A program made the translations under genes and the position numbers. This document shows, in pieces, positions 22,681 to 33,889 of a stretch of DNA of 64,000 bases. Within the stretch, counting starts at the first letter, position 1, and the number at the start of each line of letters is the position of its first letter. Source of the stretch: Oegoconia quadripuncta (Eukaryota; Arthropoda; Insecta; Lepidoptera; Autostichidae); assembly GCA_949316235.1 (NCBI GenBank), contig OX438742.1, positions 37,268,853-37,332,852 of the forward strand, given 5' to 3'. The notes under the pieces are model-generated. The model worked only from the letters and a program-made list of their open reading frames with translations. It was not told the DNA's origin and ran no database searches.

Positions 22681-23146
22681 CCCTGTTGAATACAATACGC
22701 GCATTCTTGGTAAAATTAATTCAAGTTGTAAGTAATTTCCTACAATATAAAAAAAATGTTCTCAGTTTGCACAATGAAGGTACATTCCTATAATCCGGCG
22801 ATAGAAATTCTCATCAAATATTCAATATTTGTTTGAGTGATGAAATAGTGTGACGGAAGTAGAGACGTAATGCTCCAATAAACGAACACAAGGCATTCCA
22901 TATTTTAAATTTACCGAAGAGAAATCAAAGAAACGTAAAAAATAGTGCGTGAATTTGTAAGTTGTAATACTAATGTTTTGTTTAGTTATTGTACGGCTTG
23001 AAAAATCGTAAATCCCGTTGGCGTAATTTCTGTGTATATCAAATCCGTTGCCTATTCAACAGGACGATAAGAATTGGTTGCGTATGTATGGCTTTTGAAT
23101 GATAAGATTTAGTGTCTACAATACAGTGCTGCTACTGTATAGTAAC

Positions 23147-23234
23147 ATAAGTTGATGGTGAACCGATTGCACAAAAGGCGAAGTAATTATCATCCCCGTC
23201 ATGACATAACGAGTATATCGGTTCATCAACTTAT
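23147..23234. repeat. Inverted repeat, about 20-bp arms
   Basis: 23147-23167 pairs with 23217-23234 (ATAAGTTGATG...AACCGAT against ATCGGTTCATCAACTTAT), with bulged bases in the left arm, over a 49-nt spacer. Confidence 0.65.
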
Positions 23235-23933
23235 CTTTTGTGAGGGGAATTTTGAACCGTGCTGTATCAGTATCTGGTCGATAGCACATATTAAAATAGA
23301 ATAATAGTCACATATCTTACTGTTTAATAATAGTTTTACTGTTAATCGTTACTAATTGTCTATTATTTAATGTCATGAGCGTACGCAGGATTCTGTTCAG
23401 AGGAGACAGGAAAACATTCAAAAAAGTTTAGTAAAGTAAAATTTTGTTCTGACTATTATACCAGCAATAGCATGGAACAACAATCTCCGATATATTTCAA
23501 TAACTTCTATTTATAATAAATTATCCATTTCCCAGTACCTGCCACAGTGAGATAAAAGCAAATAGGTTAATCTAACTTCTACAGAGAATATAAGGGGAAC
23601 TTTAATTCGGCCGCCTATTTCTAGCTATATTAGGTGCAGTGTCACCCCAGTTCGGGTTTGTACGATGTGACACACTGCAAACAGAGATCCCGAGATATTC
23701 GTTTTTGGCCTAGGCATTCTTTAAATGGTTTTTGAACTTACGGAAAATTTTGTTCTGTGATTTCCAAACACATTGGAATAGCACAAGCGAATCCTTAATG
23801 AGTCATATGAATTTGTATTTCTTTACTAAGACATGGTATATCGTGGGTAGCCAAAAAAGATTTATTTTTGTTCGAAAATAATGAAAAACTAAAATAACCG
23901 AAAGACTTATGTTGATTAAAAAAAAAATCTAAT

Positions 23934-23969
23934 GATGATTTTTACCAGGAATCCATGGTAAAAATCATC
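23934..23969. repeat. Perfect 14-bp hairpin
   Basis: GATGATTTTTACCA at 23934-23947 pairs with TGGTAAAAATCATC at 23956-23969 across an 8-nt loop. Confidence 0.75.
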
Positions 23970-24223
23970 CATATATCTCAGAGCCAAAAAGTAAACAGAT
24001 GAGGAGGTGGTAAGTTCAATCCCCAGTGGGATACAGCCAACAACAGAGTAATACCATCTGTCAAAATCTTGAAGTTGAACAGAGAGTTTATATTTTCGCG
24101 CAGAGTTTTATTTTAAAACAGAATTTTGACACTTGACAAATGGATTGATCTGTAGCCGTATGTATGGTACTTATACACAATGATTTTTAATTACATTGGA
24201 AAATTAAGAGGTCGCTTAGAACA

Positions 24224-24268
24224 CCTCTTACAAAATAGGTCAGTTTACAGGCCTATTTTGTAAGGAGG
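24224..24268. repeat. Hairpin beside a SINE
   Basis: CCTCTTACAAAATAGG at 24224-24239 pairs with CCTATTTTGTAAGGAGG at 24252-24268, with one mismatch region, across a 12-nt loop. It sits just upstream of a headless SINE C copy. Confidence 0.65.
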
Positions 24269-24284
24269 GAGTAAAACTTTGGCT

Positions 24285-24490
24285 TGGCTAGCTCCCACCA
24301 TCTTATCTAAATCTGCCGCCAAACAACAATGTTAGTAGCATTGTTGTGTTCCGGTTGTCAGAGATAAGATAGCCAGTCACCCAAATAAGATGGGGTTTCC
24401 GGGTCAGTACGCTTGCACCTTCGGCCTCATCTTCACTTAACATCAGGTGTGATTGGGGTGAAGTACTTACCCGGTGTGCATAAAAAAAAT
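24285..24490 (+). repeat. SINE family C, headless
   Basis: Contains GCTAGCTCCCACCATCTTATC, AATCTGCCGCCAAACA, TGTTCCGGTTGTCAGAGATAAG, AAATAAGATGGGG, and CACTTAACATCAGGTGTGAT, the body of the family in order. The tRNA-like head is missing. Confidence 0.8.
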
Positions 24491-24499
24491 AATTAAAAC

Positions 24500-27300
24500 G
24501 CCATGGTGTAATAACCACACGTACGGCTTCTTTTTACGGTGTGTGTCATGCGACATACTGAAGGAAAAGTTTCAAGAGTCATCGGGGACCTAATCGCTCC
24601 TCTCCTGTGGACAGGTAGTTACTCACCTACACCAACCTATAGTCCATGATCCAGCGTACGTCCATGTTAAATGTGTTACCTAGATGTTCTCTATAGTCGC
24701 CGTTAACTAGTAGAACACGTAATCGTTGTAATATCTGTCTGCTTATTAACTAGAATATACATGTTGTAGCTTCAGAAATTATTCTAAATGTTTCAGATCT
24801 AACTAGCTGTTAATGTAAGGTATAAGGGTACAAAGAGCGGTTGTTGAAAGAACAAGAACAGAGAACAACGGGTAAGAAGTGCATGGAATCTAATGATGAT
24901 TTATATCTCAGATTTTTTTTATTCGATTAATTGAATGTGGTAAATGCGCAATGGGGTTCCTTAGTCAGATTATAGATTTTATAATACTAGTTTATTTTCT
25001 ATATGAGCTTTTATATGAGCTTTTACAAATAGAACTACAAGACTGTTATTCGGACTAGAGCCTACTTAGCTGTTATAAATATGAAATATTTTCATAAATA
25101 TGTTCTTCAAACTACGTTGTTTCATGTTATGATAGGATGACGAAGCAACAAGAAACTCCACAACAACGTCCAACTTCACAACACAATATGGTTAACTAAA
25201 AAACAACATAACCTAGTAAGCGTTAACTCAACATGAAAACCAGCTAACGCCAAACTTTGTGGCCAATATAACCATATAATGTAATAACCCTTTTGTTCAG
25301 AATTCCGAACTTATGATGCGTTTCTGGTTAAACCTTAATAGACATATTCAGAAGATTTAGTTGGAGACAGATTCCAAATCCGGGGTGCGATTTTTGCACA
25401 ATTGAAATATATCTCACACAGAGAAAAGTTCGTGAGAACACTGACACCTCGAAAGAAAGGTAATTTTTTGTATTATCAATCCGTAGACAGAGAATACCGC
25501 TACACACCGATAATACAAGTGCCTAATGACTATTGTTTGTGAGACTTGAGAGTCCGAAATATGAGAGCCAACTCAGACATAAATATTAACTAGTCTTGTG
25601 TTAATCCAAGCGTGCCATATTTTTTACCCACTATTATGTCACGAGATCACTTTAAGGACGGGAATATACATACGCCCCGTCAAGCCGACTCAAAAGTTAG
25701 CGGCGCGTTGCATACTACCGTCCTTCCGGACCAGCGCGCCTCGCTAGTTTTTGCAGTGGAAGTGAATTTGCATACGAGTTGGACTTTCACGTGAACAAAA
25801 AGCACTAAAAAATAACTAGTCTGTCTGTGGGGCAAAACATCCACGTTTACATCATGTGCGCAACCCGGCTCTATACTGGGGATCTGCGCAGGTGCGGTCT
25901 ATTTTCAATAGATGTCAGTGCGCATGGCTATGGAACAAAAACGCTCGATTTACCCTTACACCAAATAGGCACGTTAATATGTAGCACATACGATTCCGTT
26001 TCTAACACTGTTAAAATAGTAGAGTAGAGAAATGTTATATTCAACACAGTTAACCGTTCAATATTAAATGTCTTGTCTGTACGTACATATATAATCTCTT
26101 TGGTGTAATACGTACAACCCAATTTCTGGAAGATGTTACGAGCCTAATGGTCTTGCCCTAGTAATACTTATCTTTGATCTATAACATAACATCGCGTTAC
26201 TAGTGTCATACCGAAATTTAACTACTGTGTGACTTTCCGCCACACCACGCGACGTCGTTACTTGATGCATTCTTGCCTGTAGTTGCTATGGCTTTTGGAA
26301 TTTCTATATCTAGACTGCTAATCTTCTTCTTAACGAGTTGATAGCAAAAACATCAAATTCTGGATGTTCTGTAGCGCGTAATACTGTTATAATAAACTAA
26401 GTACTCAGTTTAAATAATATTTGTGTATCTAAAGAAATTAAAAAAACAAAATCGTTAACAATATCTCGAATTCAAAATACAGAGTTTTAGTTATCATCAA
26501 CATGTCAAGGGGTGATAGTATCCTTGAATATGAACACCTTTTACTATGGTACCAACCATAGAATCCCGAAAAAGCAGGTGTGTACCTGATAAATATGGCA
26601 ATTGAACAGCTGCTCACATTCGTCGGTTCTACCACCCCTCGACGTATTGGTTATGACTATTATTACATTTCTTAGATGACTGGGGTGAGACAATGTTTAC
26701 ACCTAGAGGAATAAACTAATCCAAAAATTCAAAAAAATCTATTATACAGAACAATATTGCATTCACATTTCCGGTTACACGGGTAGTCATTCAGTAAACT
26801 GTACATTATTTTTTGCACGACGGGTTAGGGCTTGACCCATGTCAGTCCAGATATTATGGCAAGATGAAGCCGAATGTGGATCCGTCTTATCCGGAACCTC
26901 TAAATTATTTGCGAAGACCCATCTCTTAACAGCCGGAATACACTTGGCGCCTTAAATTTATTACAATGTAAGCTCCTTAATATGATTTATTAAAGGTCAA
27001 TTTAAATATGTTGGAAATAGCATTCGTTCTAAACCTTATGTCGGAATTACCACCGCTTCAAAAAGGGAACACAGCTATGGGAAAAGACAGTTTCAACGTT
27101 GTTAAATGTACTCCTACGTATGCAAAGTACACAGAATTACTAGAGATCTGGAAACATATGCAACATATCCCATCGAAATAATTTGATATTATAATAGTTC
27201 TCCCCATCGTCAATAGGCCAGTTGAAGACTATTAATAAAAACGTTTTCTTAAAGATGCAACCATTATAAGTAAATATTCATATTGGCAATCTCATTATAT
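24500..27300. other. Unassigned; CpG-richer stretch at 25640-25960
   Basis: No gene motif recognised. Short open frames at 25612-25794 and 25827-26027 lie in CpG-richer sequence that could be regulatory or a diverged exon, but neither has usable splice or family evidence. Confidence 0.35.
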
Positions 27301-27305
27301 TCAAT

Positions 27306-27390
27306 TTTGCTCAATCCGATGGCTACGGTACAGGCATTGGGCATTGTATAACTGCCCCATGCCTGAACCGTGGGCATCGGATTAAGCAAA
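27306..27390 (+). ncRNA. Pre-miRNA-like hairpin (candidate)
   Basis: A single 85-nt hairpin: 27306-27342 pairs with 27354-27390 along 37 positions, with only four isolated mismatches (at 27312, 27322, 27330, 27338) and one G-U pair (27324), and an 11-nt loop at 27343-27353. Stem length, loop size and evenly spaced mismatches are those of a Drosha/Dicer substrate: about 11 bp of lower stem, then room for a 22-nt duplex. There is no tandem or dispersed copy in this window, which argues against a foldback transposon. I do not recognise the arm sequences as a known miRNA. Strand is a guess, because the complement folds as well. Only small-RNA data can decide. Confidence 0.45.
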
Positions 27391-27394
27391 CGTG

Positions 27395-29535
27395 AAAAGA
27401 ACGATTTATTAATATTACTAAATAAACATTCCAACATTTTTACAGTAGAATTTTACTTTGAATGACTACCATATTTAGCGGATGATAACACAGTTTCCAA
27501 CCCTAATAAATTACAACGTGCTATATTTCGGTGCGACACTACTAACATGACGTAGATAAGTATTGGGCACTTGCTATCAAATCTCGGTGTACGCTCGTCT
27601 AACAAAATGATGGATATTACAATATATATTAAGTGCTTCACCCAAAGTTACGCACGATGCAGTGACAGTGCGTCAATTTGAGTGTCAAGTTATAGAGTCG
27701 TGAATCAAGAACCGGCTGTAATACGTATTATTTACGATGATCTGCTTGTGCGACTTCATACTAAATACGATTCGATAGTCGCTGTGTCGCCGCGCCTTAC
27801 GTCACTGTGGGTGATTCACCATAAACGTAGAATATACCCCTTAAATATGAGTTTCCTCTCGTGTTTTAATTAAGTACGCTGAAATACGACTTTGATTTAT
27901 ACATCTGTTTTCTTCTGGTACAGATAGATTGCGGAACAGGTAATGGTTAAGCTCCGACATAATTTTCTTATAATTACTATAATTTGCTCAATGTTTTGTA
28001 TAAAATAATAAAATTTATTATTATTTTTATCTTACTAATCAAATTGTAGTTGAAAATTTAAAAAAATATAGATACCAATATGGTGTTTATCAACATCTGT
28101 TTGAAGTTCAGGTGTTTTTCAATAATAATTGGCTGTCAAAGTTATGTAACTATTTAGTATTATTATTATGCCTCTTATTATTGTGTTGCACGGCGATGAG
28201 CATACTTTAAAAATGTGCAGGAACTATTGCACTATTGTCAAGCGATGAATGCGTGGAAAATTTTAATCAAGATGAACAAAGCTCATACTTGATGTATTTT
28301 CTGTATACAGGGATAACCTGATTATATAAATATAAATGAAAAGCGATGTAAGTATATACAAGGTTACGCAGATAAGGCATGATTCATTATCTTTATATTT
28401 ATATTATATTTTTTCACATATTTTAAAACATCAAATGGTCAGTGGTATGTTTATTTAAATCAAATTCTACGCTATCATCTATTGTGTTTTGTATCTGATT
28501 ACATTTTATATGATTGGTAGATCAAAGTGTATATCTTCTCAGCGAATGAGTTTATGCGTGCCTAATGTTTTTCGTAAAATGCTGGCACATCATGGAGAGT
28601 CTTATAATTTTGACACTTTATCTGCGTTGCCTTGTGTAATTGTAGGTTGAAAGTACTGTATTTTTCTATAAGATACCTAATAGATCTAATTTCATCTGTT
28701 TTCCTTTTACTCGTATCACTGTGCAAGGAGTTAGTGGGATAAGAGGTTTGACTGTTTCCTAACATCAGTACGAATATGATGTTATGGTCAAAACCCGACA
28801 CAAACTTTAACAAGCAAGCAAAGCCATGACTTGATGATTTGGGGCAGAGGCCGAACCAAATTTAGATTAGGTTTATACTACTAAGTAACCATTCACAATT
28901 AATTTGAAGGTCGATTGGTCAAGTAGGTAGAGACTCTGCCTTCTAAAGGGCAACTGGTTCGAATAACACTTGGAATAAATACTAACGAATTTTAGTATTT
29001 CCAGTAACACGGGTTTAGACACAAAATGCCTTGTCTACTATCACTAATTTGGCTTATTTCTTTGTCGATAGCGCCAAAGAATTCGACCGAAGCTCCGAGT
29101 CGATGTCCGATAGTGTCAATTACAAATCCCTGTGTTATCGACTGTGATGATGTGCACATAATAACCATCTCGCATGGTTATCTTCCTATTTGCTCATCTT
29201 GACCTCAAAAAGTTGTGGTTTGTGGACACGAAATCAGAAACTCGAAAGTTAATGATACCTTCAAAATTTTAACATCCAATAATGATATCAAGAATCGTTG
29301 AACAGTATTCGATAGAACAGATAAAACCTGTAGTAATCCAACCGTCATTAAAATAATCAATCAAAAAACAAAAGTCGTTAATAACATCCGTATAGGTACT
29401 TGATAATTTGCTGATTTCATAACATATATAAAAGAAATAACATTCAAAAAAGACTGCTATGCCATGATTTATTAGTAGACAGTTTCACGAATCGGCAAAA
29501 TTATTTCTAATTCGAACCCTTGGGTAGTTGTCTGC
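27395..29535. other. Unassigned; faint tRNA-like fragment at 28917-28985
   Basis: The fragment at 28917-28985 keeps GGTCAAGTAGGTAGAGACTCTGCC and GGTTCGAATAAC, a degenerate SINE head. Nothing else recognised. Confidence 0.35.
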
Positions 29536-29539
29536 TTTT

Positions 29540-29665
29540 TTTTATCACACCTGATGTTAAGTGAAGATGAGGTCGAAGGTTTTATCGGGTTTTGACCGCA
29601 GCACAGACGGCTGACCGTACCTAGTCACAATCATTGACGGTCGGCCAGGTGCCTCACTACTCCAA
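29540..29665 (-). repeat. SINE family C 3' part
   Basis: Reads ATCACACCTGATGTTAAGTGAAGATGAGG at its left, the reverse complement of the family's 3' end, with a T run before it. The remainder is diverged. Confidence 0.6.
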
Positions 29666-30370
29666 CACAGTGTGTCTCTATCCCTTATTTTGTTGTATAT
29701 ATTGTAAAGTTAATTTATATTTTTAACAAATATAAATCTATTTTCCTTTATAGTAGGTAGAAATTTCAAGTTTGTTAATAAAAGATATGTATGTATTAAC
29801 TGATAAAATGGGTTGTCGTATACATTTATATTAATATATTTTACAAATAAAATTCTTGTTTCATTTTAAAACCCTATAGCCTGTAGTGCTGGTGAAACCC
29901 TACTAGATACATTATAATAACTATGTTTATTGAAATCTTGTATATAAACATTATGGAATATCGATAAGCTAAAGTCATGCATTATTTATAAAAAATAGTG
30001 ACGTAAAAATGTGAACACAAAATGTCGGTAAAACTGAACCGAGCTGTACATGTGCCGTTAACATAAAGTCACCAAGATTATGCGATGTGTCCATGTGACG
30101 TACACCTTATTAGGGTTCCGTAGCTCACTTTGGAAAAAATGTAACCCTATGGAATCACTTTGTTATCCGCTGAAATTGAAAGAAAAGTAGGTCTTTTAGC
30201 AGTAGTGAAGGAATAATGACATGGAGTGGAGTTAGCCTCCGATCTAAGTTTTAGGCGCCATAGAATCAAATACTAAAATAGCAGTTAAGAAATGTTGTTA
30301 AGTTGATATTCGCTTTAATGTCAGGTAATATGTTATACCGAAACATATTTTGGTGCTTTTCCAAGGTCAG

Positions 30371-30470
30371 GTTCGTTTATATATGGAATACTGCTGTCAC
30401 CTCTGAGATAGTTCGACCATACCAACGAGCTACACTCGACTCTGTGGAACAACGTGCCAAAAGACTCATT
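30371..30470 (+). mobile_element. LINE fragment (RT C-terminal patch, frameshifted)
   Basis: One frame gives MEYCCHL, the neighbouring frame LDSVEQRAKRLI. Together they match the block (MEYCSHLW ... LD..Q.RA.RLI) found downstream of the RT domain in many insect LINEs. A stop and a frameshift lie between. An A/T simple repeat follows. Confidence 0.55.
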
Positions 30471-30689
30471 TATTTATTTATTTTTATTTTAACACTTTAT
30501 TGTACACACACACAAAGAAATGGTCATTAACAAATATTTTAGAAAATTGTTGCTAAGTTGTAGAGCCTTACACTATAACCGCCGACGCCTTTTATAGAAT
30601 GTATCTCGTTGTAAATTCTTGGAAATACACATCTTATTCCGCCATCCGGATCACCACATTTAATGACTTTTAGCATCTTCAATAAGGCG

Positions 30690-30880
30690 GTTTCAGATTA
30701 GGCTATAGACCACATGTTGCGGCAGGTATACAGAAGACCGAGGAGTGCGACAGCTGATGGCCGATGGCGCATTACGGTGCTAGGTCGTCGGCACTCGCTG
30801 GATGCAGGCCGCTTCCTACCGGGTGTTCTGGATATCTAGGTAGGGCATAGGCCCGAACGTAGATTTGACAGAGGATGTGT
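30690..30880 (+). mobile_element. RTE-like LINE 3' fragment, heavily decayed
   Basis: Frames around 30775-30830 give GTRWMQAA and a following W, like the conserved SRWMQAAQDR...W of RTE-clade C-termini. Many lesions; ascribed by motif only. Confidence 0.35.
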
Positions 30881-31400
30881 GGAGTGGCTAATAAGATGAT
30901 GATGGTTCCATCTTCGGACTACTCGGCGTAGGGAAGGTTTCCACCCATATGCCGTTGATACACCGACTGTTCGAACTAAAGGATTTGACCAGGTCAGGTT
31001 CATAATCATTACCATGTTACCGAGTTCAGTGGATCGATATCAGTGGCAAGTCGTATCGTCAATACCAGGCTATTTATATCTAATAATAAAATAAATTGTA
31101 CCTTTTCTAATACAAGAACCAGTATTAAAAGGGCAACCCATCGCATTTCTTGCTTGTTCGTCTCAGGGAAAAGTTGCCTTTTGAACAACCAGTAACTTAG
31201 AAAATGTAAGAACAACACTACACAGCAAACAGATTTTTTGTGATGAAACGCTTATACAGTCCATCATAAAAAATAAGTTTCTTTTTCTTGTGACGAATTA
31301 TAAATTATAACACTTGTTTATTGATTTCTCGGGTGTGGAGTCATGTGAATAAGTGTTAAATTTCAAGTAAATTTCTGTCTTGATATATTTTTTAATATTT

Positions 31401-31534
31401 ACGACCTGTTTGGTGTAGTGGTTAGAAACTCTGCTGCTAACCAAAAGGTCGCGGGTTCGAATCCCGCTAGGGGCATATGTTTGTATGATGAATACAGACA
31501 TGTGTTCCCGATTTATGGATGTTTTTCATTTATA
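31401..31534 (+). repeat. SINE family A, cut by the mariner end
   Basis: Complete tRNA-like head: A box TGGTGTAGTGG and B box GGGTTCGAATCCC, then TATGATGAATACAGACATG. It stops at the TA (31533-31534) where the mariner inverted repeat begins. I do not find its missing 3' half after either mariner right end. Confidence 0.75.
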
Positions 31535-31611
31535 TTAGGTCTTTACCTATGAAATTGCCGTTTTGTATGAAAAAATTTAAACGAATTTTTTTCATGTATT
31601 TTTTATTTGTA

Positions 31612-32530
31612 TTAATCGAAGTAATCACAATCACCCGTGCAATCAATGCATCTTTGCCAACGCAGTGGCAGTTTATTGATGCCATTCTTAAAGAAATCAG
31701 CTGGACGGGAGGCAACAAATTCTTCAAAGGCATTTTGTACTGCCTCTCGGGTATTGATTTTTTTTCCTGCCAAGAAGTTATCCAAATTCTGGAAAAAGTA
31801 GTAGTCTGTAGGCGCAAGGTCTGGTGAGTAGGGCGGGTGACGGAGAGCTTCCAACCCCAGTTTTTGCAACTTGGAGACCGTCTGCTGTGCAGCAGAACGC
31901 GTACGACATTGGAACCTTCAAGAAACGAGCCTACACCTTCCTCAAAGGCCGGCAACGCATCTGTGACACTTTTGGTGTTGCGGGTGTCCATGGGCGGCGG
32001 TGATTACTTTCCATCAGGTGACCCGCATGCTCGTTTGCCGCTCTCTCATATAAAAAAAAAATAAAAATTATGAGGTCGCGCGTTGTCGTGCAGGAGCAGC
32101 GGAGAGGAGCGATTGACCAATGCTGGTTGGAGATGTGCCAGCTTCTCCATCATTGTGTTCAGTTCTTCACAGTATACATCTGCAGTAATGCTCATCCCAT
32201 CCCATTTGGTAAGAAGCTGTGATGAATCACACCGGCGCTATACCACCAAACAGTGACCATCACTTTTCTAGGGGTAAGTTTTCGTTTAGGGCATTGTTTA
32301 GGTGCTGAACTAGGATCCAACCAACTTGCTGAGCGCTTGCGGTCATCAAACAGAATCCATTTTTCATCGCAGGTAACAATGCTGTTCAAAATTCCTTCAT
32401 TTGTGTGTCTGTTGAGCAGTGCAAGGCACGTCTCAACGCGTACTTCGCGCTGGCGATCATTGAGTTCGTGGGGCACCCATTTGTCAAGCTTTTCTACCTT
32501 GCCAATTTCACGCAAATGGACCAAATGGAT
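31612..32530 (-). pseudogene. Mariner transposase, broken
   Basis: Cut-and-paste DDD/D transposase of the mariner family. On the minus strand the order is HLREIGKVEKL, KWVPHEL, TCDEKW (first catalytic Asp), VWWYSAGVIHHSFLPNG, a frameshift near 32194, ITADVYCEELN, LLLHDNARPH (second Asp, just before the inserted LINE tail), then after the insertion LGLEALRHPPYSPDLAPTDYYFF (third catalytic Asp) and the C-terminus to about 31612. The N-terminal helix-turn-helix region is missing: an RLE-retrotransposon tail sits where it should be. All three acidic positions are visible, but the gene is split by a frameshift and an insertion and lacks its DNA-binding end, so it cannot be functional. Confidence 0.85.
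31875..32065 (+). mobile_element. LINE 3' end inserted into the mariner transposase
   Basis: Starts 5'-truncated within the ORF end (YDIGTFKKRAYTFLKG) and continues through TTTCCATCAGGTGACCCGCATGC to an A-rich tail. Near-identical to 50205-50330. It splits HDNARPH from the rest of the transposase in antisense orientation, so it is younger than the mariner. Confidence 0.8.
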
Positions 32531-32544
32531 AAAAAGACTAACAC

Positions 32545-32640
32545 ATAATGAGATAGAATTTAAATATAAACTAGAACAAATGTAAAAAAAAATGGGACGG
32601 CGCGGCGTGGCAGGGTTACCAAAGCGCTGGGTACCTTGAC
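32545..32640 (-). mobile_element. 3' tail of the RLE retrotransposon family
   Basis: About 95 bases match 1034-1130, including AAATATAAACTAGAACAAATGTAAAAA and, toward the coding end, ACCCAAAACGCTGG-like sequence. It lies exactly where the N-terminal half of the mariner gene is lost. Confidence 0.75.
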
Positions 32641-32694
32641 ACATTACATATGAAACAGAAGGAAATGATAAATTTTATATTTAATTTGTTCACT

Positions 32695-33105
32695 GTTACA
32701 AATCATCATGGCCTCAGTTCCTAAGAAGTCAAACAACGGACATTAGCAGATTAACGAACTGCGCCAGAAGGGTTAAAACCAATTCTGCCCTTAATAATGA
32801 AATCCATCAGTCCTCCTTTCCATATCCATTTATGACTGTGGAGCACAAATTTCGATTTGCATTTAACTTCTCCACGCTCTGCAATCACGAAATGAACAGA
32901 TCAGAAGACCGGTATGAGATAAGAGATAATCATGGACTCTATAAATCTTGTAGCGAGATACTAAAAACTAACACTAGATATTTAGATTATTACATTATAC
33001 AGACATACAAAATTATTACACTCCATTTTTTATACCAAATGCCGAAACCGATAATGAAGATAGAATAGAAACAAGAAGAAATGGGTCTCTTGCCGTGGGT
33101 ATATT
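32695..33105. repeat. Dispersed repeat G, copy 1
   Basis: Shares long phrases with 35100-35455: ATGGCCTCAGTTCCTAA, GTATGAGATAAGAGAT, ATTATTACACTCCATTTTT, ATGGGTCTCTTGCCGTGGGT. No coding frame; class unknown. Confidence 0.75.
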
Positions 33106-33106
33106 G

Positions 33107-33521
33107 GGTAACCTATGAAGTTGGAGTTTTTTTTCTTCGTTAATCATATGTACCAATTCCTGCGATTTTCGAAGTTATATCCAAATTTGTTTTTTATATG
33201 GAAAATAGAATATTATTTCAAGGTTTCACATGAAATATTTTTTAATTTCTGGGCTAAATCACATATTAAAAAAATTTTAACAGAGCTCTTTTCATGTGCT
33301 TCCCATAATCATATCTTAGATTCGGTGAAACTTTTATAAAGCGGTTACTTTTAAAAATTAACGCTGCCTATACTTAACTTCATATTATCCGATAATACAC
33401 ACAAAGTTTAGCTAAATTTGGATTTGCCGTACCCAAAAAAAAATCAAAAATGTTTGTATGGAGAAAACAGTCTTAATGAAATTCTACATACAAAACGCCA
33501 ATTTCATAGGTAAGGATCTAA
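33107..33521. mobile_element. Possible mariner-derived MITE
   Basis: Begins after TA with TTGGGTAACCTATGAAGTTGG, a degraded left mariner end, and finishes with the good right end at 33521. This gives a 415-bp unit without coding sequence. Alternatively it is the 5' part of the larger mariner. Confidence 0.45.
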
Positions 33522-33654
33522 TATGTATGTAACTATGTCCTTTCAAAATTTGCAAGTCAAATTAGAACCATTTCCACCTAAGCACCTGAAATTTTGCATA
33601 CTCGTTCAGTTCTGACGACAATTAAATATGATAAATAAATTATATATGATAGAC

Positions 33655-33715
33655 ATGAATTGATGTTGCAGCAGGATCGTCTCCTCACGAGAGGCACCTC
33701 TTAACGCATACGAAA
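33655..33715 (-). repeat. Dispersed repeat D fragment
   Basis: The reverse complement holds CTCGTGAGGAGACGATCC and TGCTGCAACATCAATTCATG, shared with 61855-61925, 62345-62470 and 55068-55150. Confidence 0.6.
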
Positions 33716-33726
33716 TTGTGCATACA

Positions 33727-33851
33727 CGGCACAAAGTTTAGCTAAATTTGGATTTGCCATTCCCAAAAAAAAACAAAAATGTTTGTATGGAGAAAACAAT
33801 CTTAATGAAATTATTCAACACAAAACGCCAATTTCATAGGTAAGGACCCAA
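33727..33851. mobile_element. Solitary mariner right end
   Basis: About 125 bases repeat 33400-33521 (ACAAAGTTTAGCTAAATTTGG ... CCAATTTCATAGGTAAGGA) and end at a TA (33852-33853). No partner left end was found nearby. Confidence 0.7.
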
Positions 33852-33889
33852 TAGTAAAAGGCGACTATGGGATCGTAGTATTTCGAGGG

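Larger units (their letters stand above)
31535..33521 (-). mobile_element. Composite mariner element
   Basis: Terminal inverted repeats at 31535-31569 (TTAGGTCTTTACCTATGAAA...) and 33487-33521 (...TTTCATAGGTAAGGATCTAA) are flanked by TA at 31533-31534 and 33522-33523. Inside are a disrupted mariner transposase, a LINE tail (31875-32065), an RLE-element tail (32545-32640), a dispersed repeat (32695-33105) and a further left-type end at about 33107. So the span is a nest, not one clean insertion. A second right end stands alone at 33727-33851. Confidence 0.7.

Noticed and set aside
31519..31827. 102-codon plus-strand frame and 31837-32064 frame
   Set aside because: Antisense of the broken mariner transposase and read-through of the LINE tail.
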